DNA of 64,000 bases from Gimesia algae (GTDB taxonomy: Bacteria; Planctomycetota; Planctomycetia; Planctomycetales; Planctomycetaceae). The position numbers were made by a program, and so were the translations under genes. The stretch lies in contig NZ_CP036343.1 in the NCBI RefSeq assembly GCF_007746795.1, positions 1,492,531-1,556,530 of the forward strand. The letters are read 5' to 3'. Below are positions 28,280 through 38,556 of this stretch, in pieces (position 1 is the first letter of the stretch; every line of letters begins with the position of its first letter). Below the pieces are notes generated by a model. That model was not told the DNA's origin. It saw nothing but the letters and a program-made list of their open reading frames with translations, and did not search any database.

Positions 28280-29272
28280 ATGACGAAAGAAACATCAACC
28301 AGCAAATTTCTTTCTCAGGATCTCCTGGAAATATTGAGAACCCCGGATGTGTGTCATCCTCTCGAAGCCAATGAGCCAGAACAACAGCTGATTGATACCC
28401 AGACCGGTCAGACATATCCGGTTGTAAATGGAATTCCCCGCTTTGTCGAACAGGAACACCTCTCCAGTTTCGGTCTGCAGTGGAATAAATACGAAGTGGC
28501 ACACGCTGACGAAGACCGGGCCACGTTCACAGCGAAAACCGGCATGGAACTGGGCGAACTGAAAGGTCTGAAAATTCTGGATGCCGGTTGTGGCGGCGGT
28601 CGCTACTGTAAAGTCGCAGCCGAAGCAGGGGGTATCGTCTTTGGCGCAGACCACACGACGGCCGTCGAGAAAGCGCAACAGCTGAACGCACACCTCGAAC
28701 AAGTAAACCTGGTCCAGGCTGATTTGAAGCATCTGCCTTTTGAACCCGAATCATTTGATTTTGTGTTCTCGATCGGCGTCATGCATCACGATAAGAATAC
28801 TCGCGCGGTCTTCGACGCAGTGGCTCACATGGTCAAGCCCGGCGGAAAATACTCCGTCTGGCTGTATCGCAGGAATCAGTGGTGGCAGGAATGGCTCAAC
28901 AGCGGGTTACGAAAAATCACAACGCAGATGTCACCAGAAAAGCTGGAACCCTGGTGTCGCCTGGGAGCCTGGCTGGGCGGTTTGCCGGTCATTAATAAGG
29001 TTCTCAATAAAATCGTCAATTTCAGTAACCACCCGAACTGGGAAAACCGCGTCTGCGATACATTTGACTGGTTTGCCCCCGCGTATCAGTATCATCATAC
29101 GACTGAGGAACTCAAATCCTGGTTCGAACAGGCCGGGTTCGAAAATCTGAAAGTGCTGCCACCAGAGAAAACAGGCCGTTTCTATCTCTGGTATTATCAC
29201 CATAACCTCCTGATCGGCAGTGGCGTCAATATCCAGGGAACCCGGTCCAGCAGCGATGTTGCCTCAATATAG
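28280..29272 (+). CDS. Class I SAM methyltransferase with Trm112-like N-terminus
   Basis: A 330-residue protein. Residues 1-55 form a Trm112-like strand set (LLEILRTPDVCHPLE..., TYPVVNGIPRFV), but the usual zinc cysteines are mostly missing. The methyltransferase domain has the SAM motif ILDAGCGGGRY (about 95-105) and an FSIGVMHHD motif. The C-terminal part has a GRFYLWYYHH end. The family methylates a range of small molecules and lipids; the acceptor is unknown. It lies 54 nt after the MBL gene. Confidence 0.85.
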   Translation: MTKETSTSKFLSQDLLEILRTPDVCHPLEANEPEQQLIDTQTGQTYPVVNGIPRFVEQEHLSSFGLQWNKYEVAHADEDRATFTAKTGMELGELKGLKILDAGCGGGRYCKVAAEAGGIVFGADHTTAVEKAQQLNAHLEQVNLVQADLKHLPFEPESFDFVFSIGVMHHDKNTRAVFDAVAHMVKPGGKYSVWLYRRNQWWQEWLNSGLRKITTQMSPEKLEPWCRLGAWLGGLPVINKVLNKIVNFSNHPNWENRVCDTFDWFAPAYQYHHTTEELKSWFEQAGFENLKVLPPEKTGRFYLWYYHHNLLIGSGVNIQGTRSSSDVASI

Positions 29273-29629
29273 CACCTCTCCTCATAATCAATCAGCTTTA
29301 CCTGCATTCACTAATTCCGATATCCGAAATGACTGGATGGAGTAAGCCTTTTTTAATTGCGACAGACTGACTCAAACAGATCCGAAATACTTGAGACTCT
29401 TATTAAACACAGGATCTGGCTTGACTTTCAGAGCGGAAAAAGTGATAGAGGATAAACATGATTAGAGAGATCATCATATTTTTATCTGTTTGACATCTTG
29501 AATTCGTGTGGAAATCAGATGCAGCCAAATCATAAATATGGTGGATTAACAGCCGTACAAATTCGGTTCCACAATCAAACACCAACAGACCATCATCCCT
29601 GATGGTTACCCAGCGCGACAGGGAGAGTC
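29273..29629. other. 357-bp intergenic stretch before the ferredoxin-NADP reductase gene
   Basis: No gene is supported. The stretch is AT-rich with two TTGAC-type hexamers (near 29421 and 29491) that lack convincing -10 partners. A 7-bp hairpin ACCATCA-TCCC-TGATGGT occupies 29589-29606 in the presumed leader, ending 23 nt before the ATG at 29630, which has GGGAGAG as ribosome binding site. Confidence 0.45.
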
Positions 29630-30589
29630 ATGAATCCATCGAATCCTCCGACCGGGCAATCGACTCCAGAAATTGAAGAACTAAGAAACAAATACTATAA
29701 CGCCTCCGTAATGGATTTGCGTATGCCGCACAACCACTTGATGATTGTGCGCATTAAGCCAGACGAAGATGTCCCCCGTTTCTCCGGCGGTCAGTACACG
29801 ACGCTGGGGCTGGGCTCATGGGAGCACCGCGTTGATGGCGGCCCATTGGCCGAGTTAGAAAAGCCGAAACTCATTCGCCGTGCATATTCTATCTCTTGCC
29901 CGATGCTGGATCTGCAGGGAGATCTACTGGCCAATGACGAGATTGATTATCTGGAGTTTTACATCACTCTGGTACTACGTCCCGATAGTAATGATCCCCC
30001 ACTCACCCCGAGGCTGTTTCGTCTCAAAGAGGGAGATCGTCTGCATCTGGGGAAAAAACCTGTAGGAACCTATACGCTGAAACCGGTTGAACCCGGCGAT
30101 CACGTGATCTTTGCCGGCACAGGAACCGGCGAAGCGCCTCACAATTCGATGAGTATTGAATTGTTAAAACGTGGTCATACAGGACACATCGTTTCCATGA
30201 CCTGTGTCCGCTACACAGGCGACCTGGGATATCTCGATCAGCAGGAACAGCTGCAAAAAAAGTTTTCCCATTATCGTTACGGTGCCTTCACCACACGCGA
30301 GCCGGAAAATATTGACGAGAATCACCCGTCCTATGTGGGTAAACAGTACCTCCAGGATATCATCCAACCCGAACGATTTCAGGAAACGTTTGGCTGGTCA
30401 CCAGACCCGGAAAAAACACATGTATTTCTCTGCGGAAACCCTTCCATGATCGGGCTTCCCGAAAAAAATCAAAAAGGGGAACTGGTATTCCCGGATACCA
30501 AGGGAATGGTAGAACTGCTCACGGATCAGGGATACAAGCTTTCCACTCCCAAAAACCCGGGTAACATCCACTTCGAGAAGTACTGGTAA
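29630..30589 (+). CDS. Ferredoxin-NADP(+) reductase
   Basis: A 319-residue flavoprotein that exchanges electrons between ferredoxin or flavodoxin and NADP(H). FAD contacts are RRAYSISCP (about 83-91) and KKPVGTYTL; the nucleotide-binding GTGTGEAPHNSM sits near residue 165, and HVFLCGNPSMI is the C-terminal NADP motif. There is no 2Fe-2S plant-type domain, so it is a stand-alone FNR. The start has GGGAGAG upstream. It is alone in its unit, bounded by a strong terminator at 30632-30657. Confidence 0.9.
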   Translation: MNPSNPPTGQSTPEIEELRNKYYNASVMDLRMPHNHLMIVRIKPDEDVPRFSGGQYTTLGLGSWEHRVDGGPLAELEKPKLIRRAYSISCPMLDLQGDLLANDEIDYLEFYITLVLRPDSNDPPLTPRLFRLKEGDRLHLGKKPVGTYTLKPVEPGDHVIFAGTGTGEAPHNSMSIELLKRGHTGHIVSMTCVRYTGDLGYLDQQEQLQKKFSHYRYGAFTTREPENIDENHPSYVGKQYLQDIIQPERFQETFGWSPDPEKTHVFLCGNPSMIGLPEKNQKGELVFPDTKGMVELLTDQGYKLSTPKNPGNIHFEKYW

Positions 30590-30631
30590 GTCAACACAGA
30601 TCAGACGAAGTGTGTAGCCCCTCAACGAAAG

Positions 30632-30657
30632 AAGGGGCTTTAATAAGCCCCTTTTTT
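30632..30657 (+). terminator. Intrinsic terminator after the FNR gene
   Basis: AAGGGGCTT (30632-30640) pairs with AAGCCCCTT (30645-30653) over 9 bp across a TAAT loop, and a TTTT run follows. An upstream AGCCCC (30616-30621) can instead pair with GGGGCT (30634-30639), so two mutually exclusive hairpins are possible. Confidence 0.85.
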
Positions 30658-30797
30658 GTCTCTGATTTTTGTCTCTGATGTTCGACATTCCCGCAGTTAA
30701 ATCCCGGCGATGCTTCACTGATTGCGCAAAGAATCAGGACCTTAAAGTGTCAACTCAAGGAGCCAGCCAGAACCTGAAAGCCAGGCGAGAACGGGAA

Positions 30798-30887
30798 TTA
30801 ACCCTTACGGTGCCTGATCTTAGCTCGTGCACGTCGTTTCTTACGACCAATTTTTCGACGACCTTTACCTGTCTTCTTGGTTCCCAT
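30798..30887 (-). CDS. Tiny basic ribosomal-type protein (AURKAIP1/COX24, bS22-like)
   Basis: A 29-residue ORF reading from ATG at 30887 to TAA at 30798. The product starts MGTKKTGKGRRKIG and continues KKRRARAKIRHRKG; about half the residues are Lys or Arg. The short length, no acidic residues and an R-K-x-G-x-KKRR core fit the AURKAIP1/COX24-type (bS22-like) ribosomal peptides, and I recall very similar peptides from planctomycetes. A ribosome binding site is weak (AAAGGCA about 10 nt upstream). The minus-strand frame is alone between FNR and the aldo/keto reductase genes. Confidence 0.75.
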   Translation of the reverse strand: MGTKKTGKGRRKIGRKKRRARAKIRHRKG

Positions 30888-31179
30888 TCGAAGAAATGCC
30901 TTTCGTATTTGCTTCTAGATTAAGTAAGTTCGGTTGAATTCATTTTATCATAAACCATTGGTACAATTCATCTTAACAACCAACAGTCATTGCAGAATCA
31001 GTCGGGTATCAAATTAACCCCAAGGTGCAAAGAGTTACTTTAACAGGCTGAGCGGGAATCTTCAACCACGTCTGTTCAAGGAATTTAAGGTCCCTTGAGA
31101 AATCTGTCATAAAAACAGAAGATAGAACTCTTGAAAATCTCGAACGACTTACACCCCCTTACTCTTCAGGATGTTACTT

Positions 31180-32181
31180 ATGGATTACCGCAACTTAGGA
31201 AAAGCTGGCGTACGTGTTTCTCCCGTCTGCCTGGGCACAATGATGTTTGGTGGACCGACCAGTGAAGCAGACTCGATCGCCATCATGCATAAAGCCATTG
31301 ATCTGGGCATCAATTTTTTTGACACCGCCAACATGTACAGCACCGGCGGATCCGAACTGGTGGTGGGAAAGGCTTTGAAAGATAGACGAGATAAGGTCAT
31401 TCTGGCTACCAAGGGACGGGCCCCGATGGGCGACGGTCCCAATGACGCCGGGGCCAGCCGAGTTCACCTGATGCGGGAACTGGATCGCAGTCTGCAGCGT
31501 CTGGATACCGACTACGTCGACATCTATTATGTTCACACTCCTGACTATCAGACTCCGATCGAAGAAACGCTTCGCACGTTGGATGATATGGTTCGTTTCG
31601 GCAAGGTACGCTACATCGCCTGTTCCAATTTCCGAGCCTGGCGGTTGGCAGAAGCACTCTGGGCCAGCGATGTCCGCAACCTTTATTCATTCAGCTGTGT
31701 GCAACCTCTGTACAACATCATGAACCGTGACATTGAGGTGGAACTGATGCCTCTCTGCCAGGAAAAAGGGATCGGCGTCGTCAGCTACAGCCCACTGGCC
31801 CGGGGGATTCTGACCGGAAAATATCGCACTGATCAGCCTTTTCCGGAAGGCAGCCGTGCGTCTCGCGATGATAAGCGTATGAAAGAAGCCGAACTGCGTG
31901 ATGTGAGTATTCAACTCTCCCAGGAAATCGCAGCTTACTGCGACAAGAAGGGAGTCTCAATGACGAACTTTGCTCTTGCCTGGTGTCTGGCCAACCCGAT
32001 TCTTACGTCGATCATTATCGGACCGCGCACTATGGAACAGTTCGACGACAATCTGGGCTGCCTGGATATCGAGATTACAGCAGAAGACGAAGCCTTCATC
32101 GACTCACTCGTACCGCCGGGAGAGCATAGTGGTAAAGGCTTCCAGGATCCGCAATATCCGGTAACTGGGCGGGGGAAATAG
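31180..32181 (+). CDS. Aldo/keto reductase
   Basis: A 333-residue NADPH-dependent oxidoreductase of the TIM-barrel AKR superfamily. The catalytic tetrad is visible: Asp and Tyr in FFDTANMYSTGG, Lys in ILATKGRAP, and His in YYVHTPD. The NADP site follows in the IIIGPRTMEQFDDN region. The ATG at 31180 is chosen because AGG at 31168-31170 is correctly spaced for it but abuts the other ATG at 31171. The substrate is unknown. It converges on trmL with 5 nt between stop codons. Confidence 0.92.
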   Translation: MDYRNLGKAGVRVSPVCLGTMMFGGPTSEADSIAIMHKAIDLGINFFDTANMYSTGGSELVVGKALKDRRDKVILATKGRAPMGDGPNDAGASRVHLMRELDRSLQRLDTDYVDIYYVHTPDYQTPIEETLRTLDDMVRFGKVRYIACSNFRAWRLAEALWASDVRNLYSFSCVQPLYNIMNRDIEVELMPLCQEKGIGVVSYSPLARGILTGKYRTDQPFPEGSRASRDDKRMKEAELRDVSIQLSQEIAAYCDKKGVSMTNFALAWCLANPILTSIIIGPRTMEQFDDNLGCLDIEITAEDEAFIDSLVPPGEHSGKGFQDPQYPVTGRGK

Positions 32182-32186
32182 TCCGC

Positions 32187-32663
32187 TCAGGTCAGTCCCC
32201 CGAACTGACGTACTGCTTCATACATGACGGCGGTCGCGGTGCTGGCCAGGTTCAGGCTGCGAACATCCTGATGCATTGGCAGTTTCAGATTTGAATCCGG
32301 ATCTTCTTCAAGAATCCGCGGAGGCAGACCGTTACTTTCACTGCCAAACAGGAATACCTGACCAGGTTCCAGCTCCGCATCCCAGACAAAGCGGGTGGCG
32401 AACTTGGTCAGCTTCCACCATGTCCTGTCCTGTAGCTGCGACTGCACGTCCGCCAGGCTGTCTACAGCTTCCCAGTTCAGGTGCTGCCAGTAATCCATGC
32501 CGGCACGCCGTAAATGCTTGGCGTCGAGCTGGAAGCCCAGCGGACGGACCAGCCACAGTTTGGCACCAACGGCAACACAGGTTCGGCCGATATTCCCGGT
32601 GTTTTGTGGGATATCCGGCTGATACAGGACAACGTGGAATAGAGGTTCTTTCGACTCTGACAT
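32187..32663 (-). CDS. trmL: tRNA (cytidine/uridine-34 2'-O)-methyltransferase TrmL
   Basis: A 158-residue SPOUT-class methyltransferase that modifies the wobble ribose of tRNA-Leu. Motifs are [21 protein letters not shown] and the knot motif [18 protein letters not shown]; length matches the minimal TrmL. The ATG at 32663 is preferred to a TTG four codons earlier, because GAGAG lies about 5 nt upstream. It is likely monocistronic. Confidence 0.93.
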   Translation of the reverse strand: MSESKEPLFHVVLYQPDIPQNTGNIGRTCVAVGAKLWLVRPLGFQLDAKHLRRAGMDYWQHLNWEAVDSLADVQSQLQDRTWWKLTKFATRFVWDAELEPGQVFLFGSESNGLPPRILEEDPDSNLKLPMHQDVRSLNLASTATAVMYEAVRQFGGLT

Positions 32664-32921
32664 TCTGACTCTCAAACTGGAATAATTATGATAAAACAGC
32701 TACAAATACGAATTTACATGCCTCGCAAGAAAGTGCTGACTATGTAATACTTAACACATTCCCGCTATTATACTTCTGTCTCAGGACAGACCCGACAGAG
32801 CGTGACCCGTCTTAGATCTTTGAATGCCATATCTTAGTCGGTCTGTCGCTGTAGTGAAATTGGACACGTTTAATTTCTCAAAACTCATTATCAAACAAAA
32901 TCCAGTCAATAAGATCTTCCG

Positions 32922-35900
32922 ATGTTTCAAAAAGTTACTGACGCCAGCTTCATCAAAGGTGAACACGAAATCCTCAAATTCTGGGAAGAGAACCAGACGT
33001 TTGACCAGCTTCGCAAGAAGAATCAGGGGAAACCCAAATGGAGCTTTATTGATGGTCCGATGACCGCCAACAACCCGATGGGAGTTCATCATGCGTGGGG
33101 CAGAGCCTACAAGGATGCTTACCAGCGTTATTACGCCATGACCGGGCACGAGCTTCGTTTTCAAAACGGTTTTGACTGCCAGGGGCTTTGGGTCGAAGTC
33201 GAAGTCGAAAAAGAACTGGGGTATGGCACGAAGCAGGAAGTCGTTTCCCATGGGATCGACAAATTCGTCAATGAGTGTAAAAAACGCGTGCTGCGGTTCG
33301 CTGCCCGTCAGACGGAACAGTCGGTGCGTCTGGGATACTGGATGGACTGGGACAATCCAGATGAACTGCGAAAGCTTGCTGAGTATGTCGGGAAAGACAC
33401 TGAAGTCACACTGACTGCGCCCAACGGAAAACAGATCACCGATAAAGCGGATATGCTGGTTTCGCGCCTGGGGAACGCAGAATGGGGCGGCAGCTATTTC
33501 ACATTCTCAACCGAGAACAATGAAACGATCTGGACGTTTCTCAAAAAATGTTTTGAACGTGGCAAAGTCTATCGTGGTCACGATGTCATGCCCTGGTCCG
33601 GTCGCGGAGGTAGTGCCTATAGCCAGATGGAAGTTGCAGACGGTCGAAAGCTGTCTGTTCATAAATCCGTCTTCGTGCGGTTCCCCCTCAAAGATCGGGA
33701 AAATGAATACCTGCTGATCTGGACGACGACTCCCTGGACGCTTACCAGTAACGTGGCCGCTGCCATCAACCCGGATCTGGAATATGTCAAACTCCGTGCG
33801 AAAAAAGATGACGCCGTCTATTACTTTGCCAAAGAGAACCTGGAATACCAGCGTTTGAGTCGCGAATTTAAAGAAGGGTTCGGACGCCCGGAATGGTCGT
33901 GGCCAAAAGACGTCCCCAAACTGAAAACACTCGCCCAGATCTTTAAAGAGCAGGGGGGCTATGAGATTCTCGAAACCATCAAGGGTGCTCAGATGGTGGG
34001 CTGGGAATACACGGGTCCCTTTGATGATCTGCCCGCACAACAGTCTCCCGGAGGCCATCCCAGCGATGATGCGCTGCTGGATCAGTCAGGCATCTCATGC
34101 CACAAAGTCGTGGATGGTGGAAGAGACTTCAAAGGCAACCCACATGTCGTCGCCGGTGAAGGAACGGGTATCGTACACACCGCCCCCGGTTGTGGTGATG
34201 TCGACCATCAGTTGGGCATCCAGCTGGGACTGGTTGCGATCGCGCCGCTGGGTGAAGATGGTCGCTTTGAAGAAGGTTTTGGTGAGTTCACAGGCAGAGA
34301 AGCCATCGATCCTGCTACACCTGAGCTGGTGTTCGAACGCCTGAAAGAAAAGGAACTACTGGTCTCTGTGGAGTCCTACCCGCATATCTACCCCCACTGC
34401 TGGCGAACCGGCGATGAACTGATCTTCCGACTGGTTGATGAATGGTTCATCAATATGGACTGGCGCGAAGAGATCAAAGATGTCACCCGTCAGATTGACT
34501 GGGTTCCATCCAGCATCGATGGTGAGCAACACGAACTGGAATGGCTCACCAACATGCGGGACTGGATGGTCTCCAAAAAACGCTTCTGGGGGCTGGCGCT
34601 GCCGATCTGGGTCGATGAAGAAACTGGAGATTTCGAAGTCATTGGCTCTCTGACAGAGCTGAAGGAACGCGCAGTCGAAGGCTGGGAAGCGCTGGAAGGG
34701 CACACGCCGCATCGCCCCTGGATCGACGCAGTCAAACTCAAAAACCCGAAAACGGGAAATCTGATGTCGCGGATCCCGGATGTCGGTAATCCCTGGCTGG
34801 ATGCGGGCATCGTGCCTTTCTCAACCATGCAGTACAATACGAATCAGACGGAGTGGGAAAAATGGTACCCCGCAGATCTGGTCACCGAATGCTTCCCGGG
34901 GCAGTTCCGCAACTGGTTCTATGCGTTGCTCTCAATGGCAACCATGATGGATGGCACGCCCCCTTTCAAAACGCTGCTCGGTTATCGACTGGTATTGAAT
35001 GAAGAAGGTAAACCAATGCACAAATCAGATGGTACTGCCATCTGGTTTGAAGAAGCTGCCGAGCAACTGGGCGTCGATACCATGCGCTGGATGTATCTGG
35101 CTCACAACCCTGCATCGGACCTGAGATTCGGTATGCGAAATCCGGATCAACAGGTCACACTGGAAACTCCGGAAGGACCGATCAGCGAAACCCGAGAAGG
35201 GGCCCCCACCTGCCTGGTGGAGAGTAAACCTGCTGATGAAATCCGTCGGCAGGTGTTGATTCCTCTCTGGAACTCCTACGCTTTCTTTGTCAACTACGCG
35301 CGTCTGGACGAGTTTAATCCCGGGCAAGATCGGATTCCTGTCTCTGAACGCCCGGAAATTGACCGCTGGATTTTATCAAACCTGCAGGCGCTTCTGGCAT
35401 CAGCGAAAACGGAAATTGAAGCGTATAACTTCGCCGGTTTCCTGAAAAATGCCACGACGTTTATCGACGATCTATCGAACTGGTACATCCGACGCAACCG
35501 ACGTCGTTTCTGGCGTTCTCAGGATGCAAACGATACCGATAAACTGGCCGCCTATCAGACTCTGTTTGAAGTACTGGTCACGCTCTCAAAAGCGTTGGCC
35601 CCCAGCATCCCCTTCCTCTGCGAACGTATGTATCAGAATCTGGTTACCAGCTGGGACCAGTCTGCTCCCAATAGCGTACACCTCTGTGATTTTCCCGTAT
35701 GTGATGCAACACTGCTCGATGAAGAACTCAACTTCCGGGCAGCTCAGGCACAGATCGTGGTTAAGCTGGGTCACAAACTGCGGGATGAATCCAATCAGCG
35801 GGTTCGTCAGCCTCTGGCTGAATTACGATTCGCCTGCCAGTCGCCTCAGCAGGCGGATGCCATCGAGAACCTGGCTAATACGATTGAAGAGGAATTGAAC

Positions 35901-36470
35901 ATCAAACAGGTGACGCGCTGCGAGAACCTGGATGATCTGGTCAGCTACACCTACAAACCGAACCTGAAAACACTGGGGCCGAAATACGGCAAGCTGTTGG
36001 GCATGCTGCGCCAGCAGTTGCCTGAAGTTGGTGACGAAGTACTGGGACCGCTCAGACGGGGTCAATCGGTTTCCATTGAGCTCTCAGGCAATCAGATTGA
36101 TCTTGAACCAGATGACGTTCTGGTGGGAACCGAACAGGCCGCCGACTGGGTCTGTGCGGATGAGCAGGGGATTCAAATCGCCGTTTCCACGAAGCTCTCT
36201 CCTGAACTCGAACAGGAAGGCATGGCCCGCGACTTCGTGCGACAGATTCAACAGTTGCGTAAGGAAGCTGACCTGGAGATTGAAGACCGGATCAAAATTT
36301 TCTTCACTCCTGTCGATGCGACCGAAGTTAAAGAAGCTGTTACTACCTGGTCTGACTATATCCTGGGTGAAACGCTCGGCGATCAGTTGGAACAGTCTGA
36401 GCAGACCGATGACAGTAAAGAAGTTTCGATCGGAAACAGCAAAGTGACATTGCGAATCGAAAAATCATAA
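32922..36470 (+). CDS. ileS: Isoleucyl-tRNA synthetase, divergent class I type
   Basis: A 1182-residue class I tRNA ligase. The N-terminal catalytic core carries [14 protein letters not shown], where the HIGH motif is replaced by H56-H57-A58-W59, and the second signature reads PMHKSDG (M699-G704) instead of KMSKS. An editing (CP1) domain lies at about 190-430 with [35 protein letters not shown] segment near 945 and the C-terminal domain agree with IleS of the long, eukaryote-like type. Upstream there is no clear T-box. A strong terminator follows at 36485-36525. Whether it is the only IleS in the genome cannot be told from this window. Confidence 0.85.
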   Translation: MFQKVTDASFIKGEHEILKFWEENQTFDQLRKKNQGKPKWSFIDGPMTANNPMGVHHAWGRAYKDAYQRYYAMTGHELRFQNGFDCQGLWVEVEVEKELGYGTKQEVVSHGIDKFVNECKKRVLRFAARQTEQSVRLGYWMDWDNPDELRKLAEYVGKDTEVTLTAPNGKQITDKADMLVSRLGNAEWGGSYFTFSTENNETIWTFLKKCFERGKVYRGHDVMPWSGRGGSAYSQMEVADGRKLSVHKSVFVRFPLKDRENEYLLIWTTTPWTLTSNVAAAINPDLEYVKLRAKKDDAVYYFAKENLEYQRLSREFKEGFGRPEWSWPKDVPKLKTLAQIFKEQGGYEILETIKGAQMVGWEYTGPFDDLPAQQSPGGHPSDDALLDQSGISCHKVVDGGRDFKGNPHVVAGEGTGIVHTAPGCGDVDHQLGIQLGLVAIAPLGEDGRFEEGFGEFTGREAIDPATPELVFERLKEKELLVSVESYPHIYPHCWRTGDELIFRLVDEWFINMDWREEIKDVTRQIDWVPSSIDGEQHELEWLTNMRDWMVSKKRFWGLALPIWVDEETGDFEVIGSLTELKERAVEGWEALEGHTPHRPWIDAVKLKNPKTGNLMSRIPDVGNPWLDAGIVPFSTMQYNTNQTEWEKWYPADLVTECFPGQFRNWFYALLSMATMMDGTPPFKTLLGYRLVLNEEGKPMHKSDGTAIWFEEAAEQLGVDTMRWMYLAHNPASDLRFGMRNPDQQVTLETPEGPISETREGAPTCLVESKPADEIRRQVLIPLWNSYAFFVNYARLDEFNPGQDRIPVSERPEIDRWILSNLQALLASAKTEIEAYNFAGFLKNATTFIDDLSNWYIRRNRRRFWRSQDANDTDKLAAYQTLFEVLVTLSKALAPSIPFLCERMYQNLVTSWDQSAPNSVHLCDFPVCDATLLDEELNFRAAQAQIVVKLGHKLRDESNQRVRQPLAELRFACQSPQQADAIENLANTIEEELNIKQVTRCENLDDLVSYTYKPNLKTLGPKYGKLLGMLRQQLPEVGDEVLGPLRRGQSVSIELSGNQIDLEPDDVLVGTEQAADWVCADEQGIQIAVSTKLSPELEQEGMARDFVRQIQQLRKEADLEIEDRIKIFFTPVDATEVKEAVTTWSDYILGETLGDQLEQSEQTDDSKEVSIGNSKVTLRIEKS

Positions 36471-36484
36471 GGCTGAAGACAAAC

Positions 36485-36525
36485 AAGGAGCGTCAACACA
36501 ATCAGAATGTTGACGCTCCTTTTTT
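36485..36525 (+). terminator. Intrinsic terminator after ileS
   Basis: AAGGAGCGTCAACA (36485-36498) pairs perfectly with TGTTGACGCTCCTT (36508-36521) over 14 bp, followed by TTTT. It sits between convergent ileS and the sulfatase gene and could work in both directions, though the T run is better on the plus strand. Confidence 0.9.
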
Positions 36526-36531
36526 ACCCGG

Positions 36532-38442
36532 TCATTTCTCCGTGTTTTGCTGTTCCTGCAGACGCTCAACCAGGCGGCCTACGTATGACTGCAGTCGTCG
36601 GTCCAATTGAGCATTCTTCAGTGGCAGCTTAGCAATCTGGACCTGCACCCGGGCCACTTTTTCACTGCCCAGTTTATCCAGGCCATTTAACGCCAGCATG
36701 GCCACATAGACGCCTTCTTTTTTCTGATCTGATAATGAAATCAGTGTATCGACGGCATTGTCAACATCCTGATGAGTACCATATTTCCCGAGTGCTTCTG
36801 CAGCGATACAACGCACCGATTTAGAAGAATCTTTCAATGCTTTATCGAGTGGCTCATGTGCTTGCGCGACTGCTTTATCGCCACGCATCAACAGGCCCAT
36901 CGCCGCCCAGTAGCGGATTGCTGAATTCTGGCTGGAAAGCCCTTTGATCAGCTGGTCCACGCCGGACGGTTTTCCAGAAGAAGCGAGGTCGGCCATCATC
37001 AAAATCTGTTTGAGTGGATACAGTTCTTTGTTCTGACCAATCAGATAAGGAGCCCCCCCATCCGACAGGCTGTGAAACTCTGCTTCCGGCAAAAAGCCAA
37101 GATCTCTGATTGCGAGTATCTTTTTATGCTGCGCCTGCTTCAGCTCTTCCAGAACCTGCTGATGATCGGCAGAGTCAGCCAGATTGTTGACTTCATCCCG
37201 GTCCGCCTGCAGATCGTACAATTCTTCGGCTGGTTTCGTCTCCCAGAAATAGGTTTGAGGCGGCTTGAGTTCGCCTGCATCGTACATTTTCTTCCAGACC
37301 TGAGTTGTCGGTGTCTGGAACATGTAATTCAGATACTGACCATATTTTTTGTGAGGCATATAGTTCTTGATATACAGATAACGCTGATTTCGAACGGAGC
37401 GAACCAGGTCGTAACGTTCATCCATCCTGCCCCGAAAGCCATAGAGATACTCTTGTGGCTTCGTTTTAAACTCACCCATGAAGGCATCGCCTTGCATATG
37501 CTGTGGTGGTTTGACACCAGCCAGGCTCAGCACAGTCGGCGCAAAGTCTACAAAACCTACCAGTCGATCTGTTTTCCCCTGAGCCTCATAATCAGCGGGG
37601 GCCAGCTTGCGAAATTTCGGGGGAACATACACCACCAGGGGAACCTGCAAACCCGAGTTGTAAGGCCAGCGTTTACTGCGCGGCATCCCTGAACCATGGT
37701 CACCATAGTAGAAAATGATCGTATCTTCTGTGAGTCCGGCTTCGGCCAGTTCCTTGAGATTCTTGCCGACTTTCGCATCCATTTCGGTGATCCGGTCATA
37801 ATACTGCGCCCAGTCATGGCGGACTTCGGGAGTATCAGGATGGTAGGCGGGGATTCTTACTTTGGCGGGATCATGAATCAGTGTATGCGGGCGATTACGA
37901 ATTTTACTTTCGTGACTGATTGTATGATTAAAAACCGCAAAGAAGGGTTGTCCCGGCTTTCGATTCTTCCAGTGCGATTTTCCATTCGACTGGTCCCAGA
38001 CTTTTCCGGTTTTCTCCACATTGTAATCTTCCTTGCTGTTATTCGTGCAGTAATAGCCTGCCTGTCTGAGATACTGTGGATACAGCAGCACATTTTCAGG
38101 CAATTTGACCATACTTCGCATATGCTCGGCTCCCAGGCAGGTCGGATACATGCCGGTGATCAGCGTCGTTCGTGCAGGGGCACAAACTGGAGCTGTCGAC
38201 CAGCAGTTCAGATAGATCATGCCTTTCGCAGCCAGCTTGTCAATGTGGGGAGTATCCGCATACTCATCCCCGTAACAGCCCAGATGGGGGCCATTGTCTT
38301 CGCTTGTGATCCAGAGAATATTCGGGCGCCCCCGTTCAGATTCGGCAGCAGAGACACTGACCGAAAATAACGCCGTGCAAATGGCACATAAGGAGAACAA
38401 ACTCCAATTCAACTGATTCAGCAGAGCACTTCGAAACCGCAT
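36532..38442 (-). CDS. Secreted sulfatase with HEAT-like C-terminal repeats
   Basis: A 636-residue exported sulfatase. The ATG at 38442 is chosen over TTG at 38457. A signal peptide ends near VSAAES. The formylglycine site is C87-A-P-A-R91, needing a sulfatase-maturating enzyme, and metal-binding residues follow in NILWITSEDNGPHLGCYGD (about 41-59) and YYGDHGSG. The last ~150 residues form HEAT-like helical pairs, for example IRYWAAMGLLMRGDKAV and VRCIAAEALGKYG, which are common as protein-binding tails in planctomycete hydrolases. Sulfated polysaccharides are the usual substrates for these enzymes; the precise one is unknown. Confidence 0.9.
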   Translation of the reverse strand: MRFRSALLNQLNWSLFSLCAICTALFSVSVSAAESERGRPNILWITSEDNGPHLGCYGDEYADTPHIDKLAAKGMIYLNCWSTAPVCAPARTTLITGMYPTCLGAEHMRSMVKLPENVLLYPQYLRQAGYYCTNNSKEDYNVEKTGKVWDQSNGKSHWKNRKPGQPFFAVFNHTISHESKIRNRPHTLIHDPAKVRIPAYHPDTPEVRHDWAQYYDRITEMDAKVGKNLKELAEAGLTEDTIIFYYGDHGSGMPRSKRWPYNSGLQVPLVVYVPPKFRKLAPADYEAQGKTDRLVGFVDFAPTVLSLAGVKPPQHMQGDAFMGEFKTKPQEYLYGFRGRMDERYDLVRSVRNQRYLYIKNYMPHKKYGQYLNYMFQTPTTQVWKKMYDAGELKPPQTYFWETKPAEELYDLQADRDEVNNLADSADHQQVLEELKQAQHKKILAIRDLGFLPEAEFHSLSDGGAPYLIGQNKELYPLKQILMMADLASSGKPSGVDQLIKGLSSQNSAIRYWAAMGLLMRGDKAVAQAHEPLDKALKDSSKSVRCIAAEALGKYGTHQDVDNAVDTLISLSDQKKEGVYVAMLALNGLDKLGSEKVARVQVQIAKLPLKNAQLDRRLQSYVGRLVERLQEQQNTEK

Positions 38443-38556
38443 ATGTTTTTCTTTCAAATCAAAAGTTGTTAAGAATCTGGTTGAGTAAGCTTCAAAACAG
38501 GATCATGTTCTAACAGTTACCGGATTTGAGTTTTGCTGTTTATGAAAACTCCAGCT

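Noticed and set aside
29421..29520. TTGAC-type hexamers before the FNR gene as promoters
   Set aside because: No convincing -10 partner at 16-18 nt spacing could be found.
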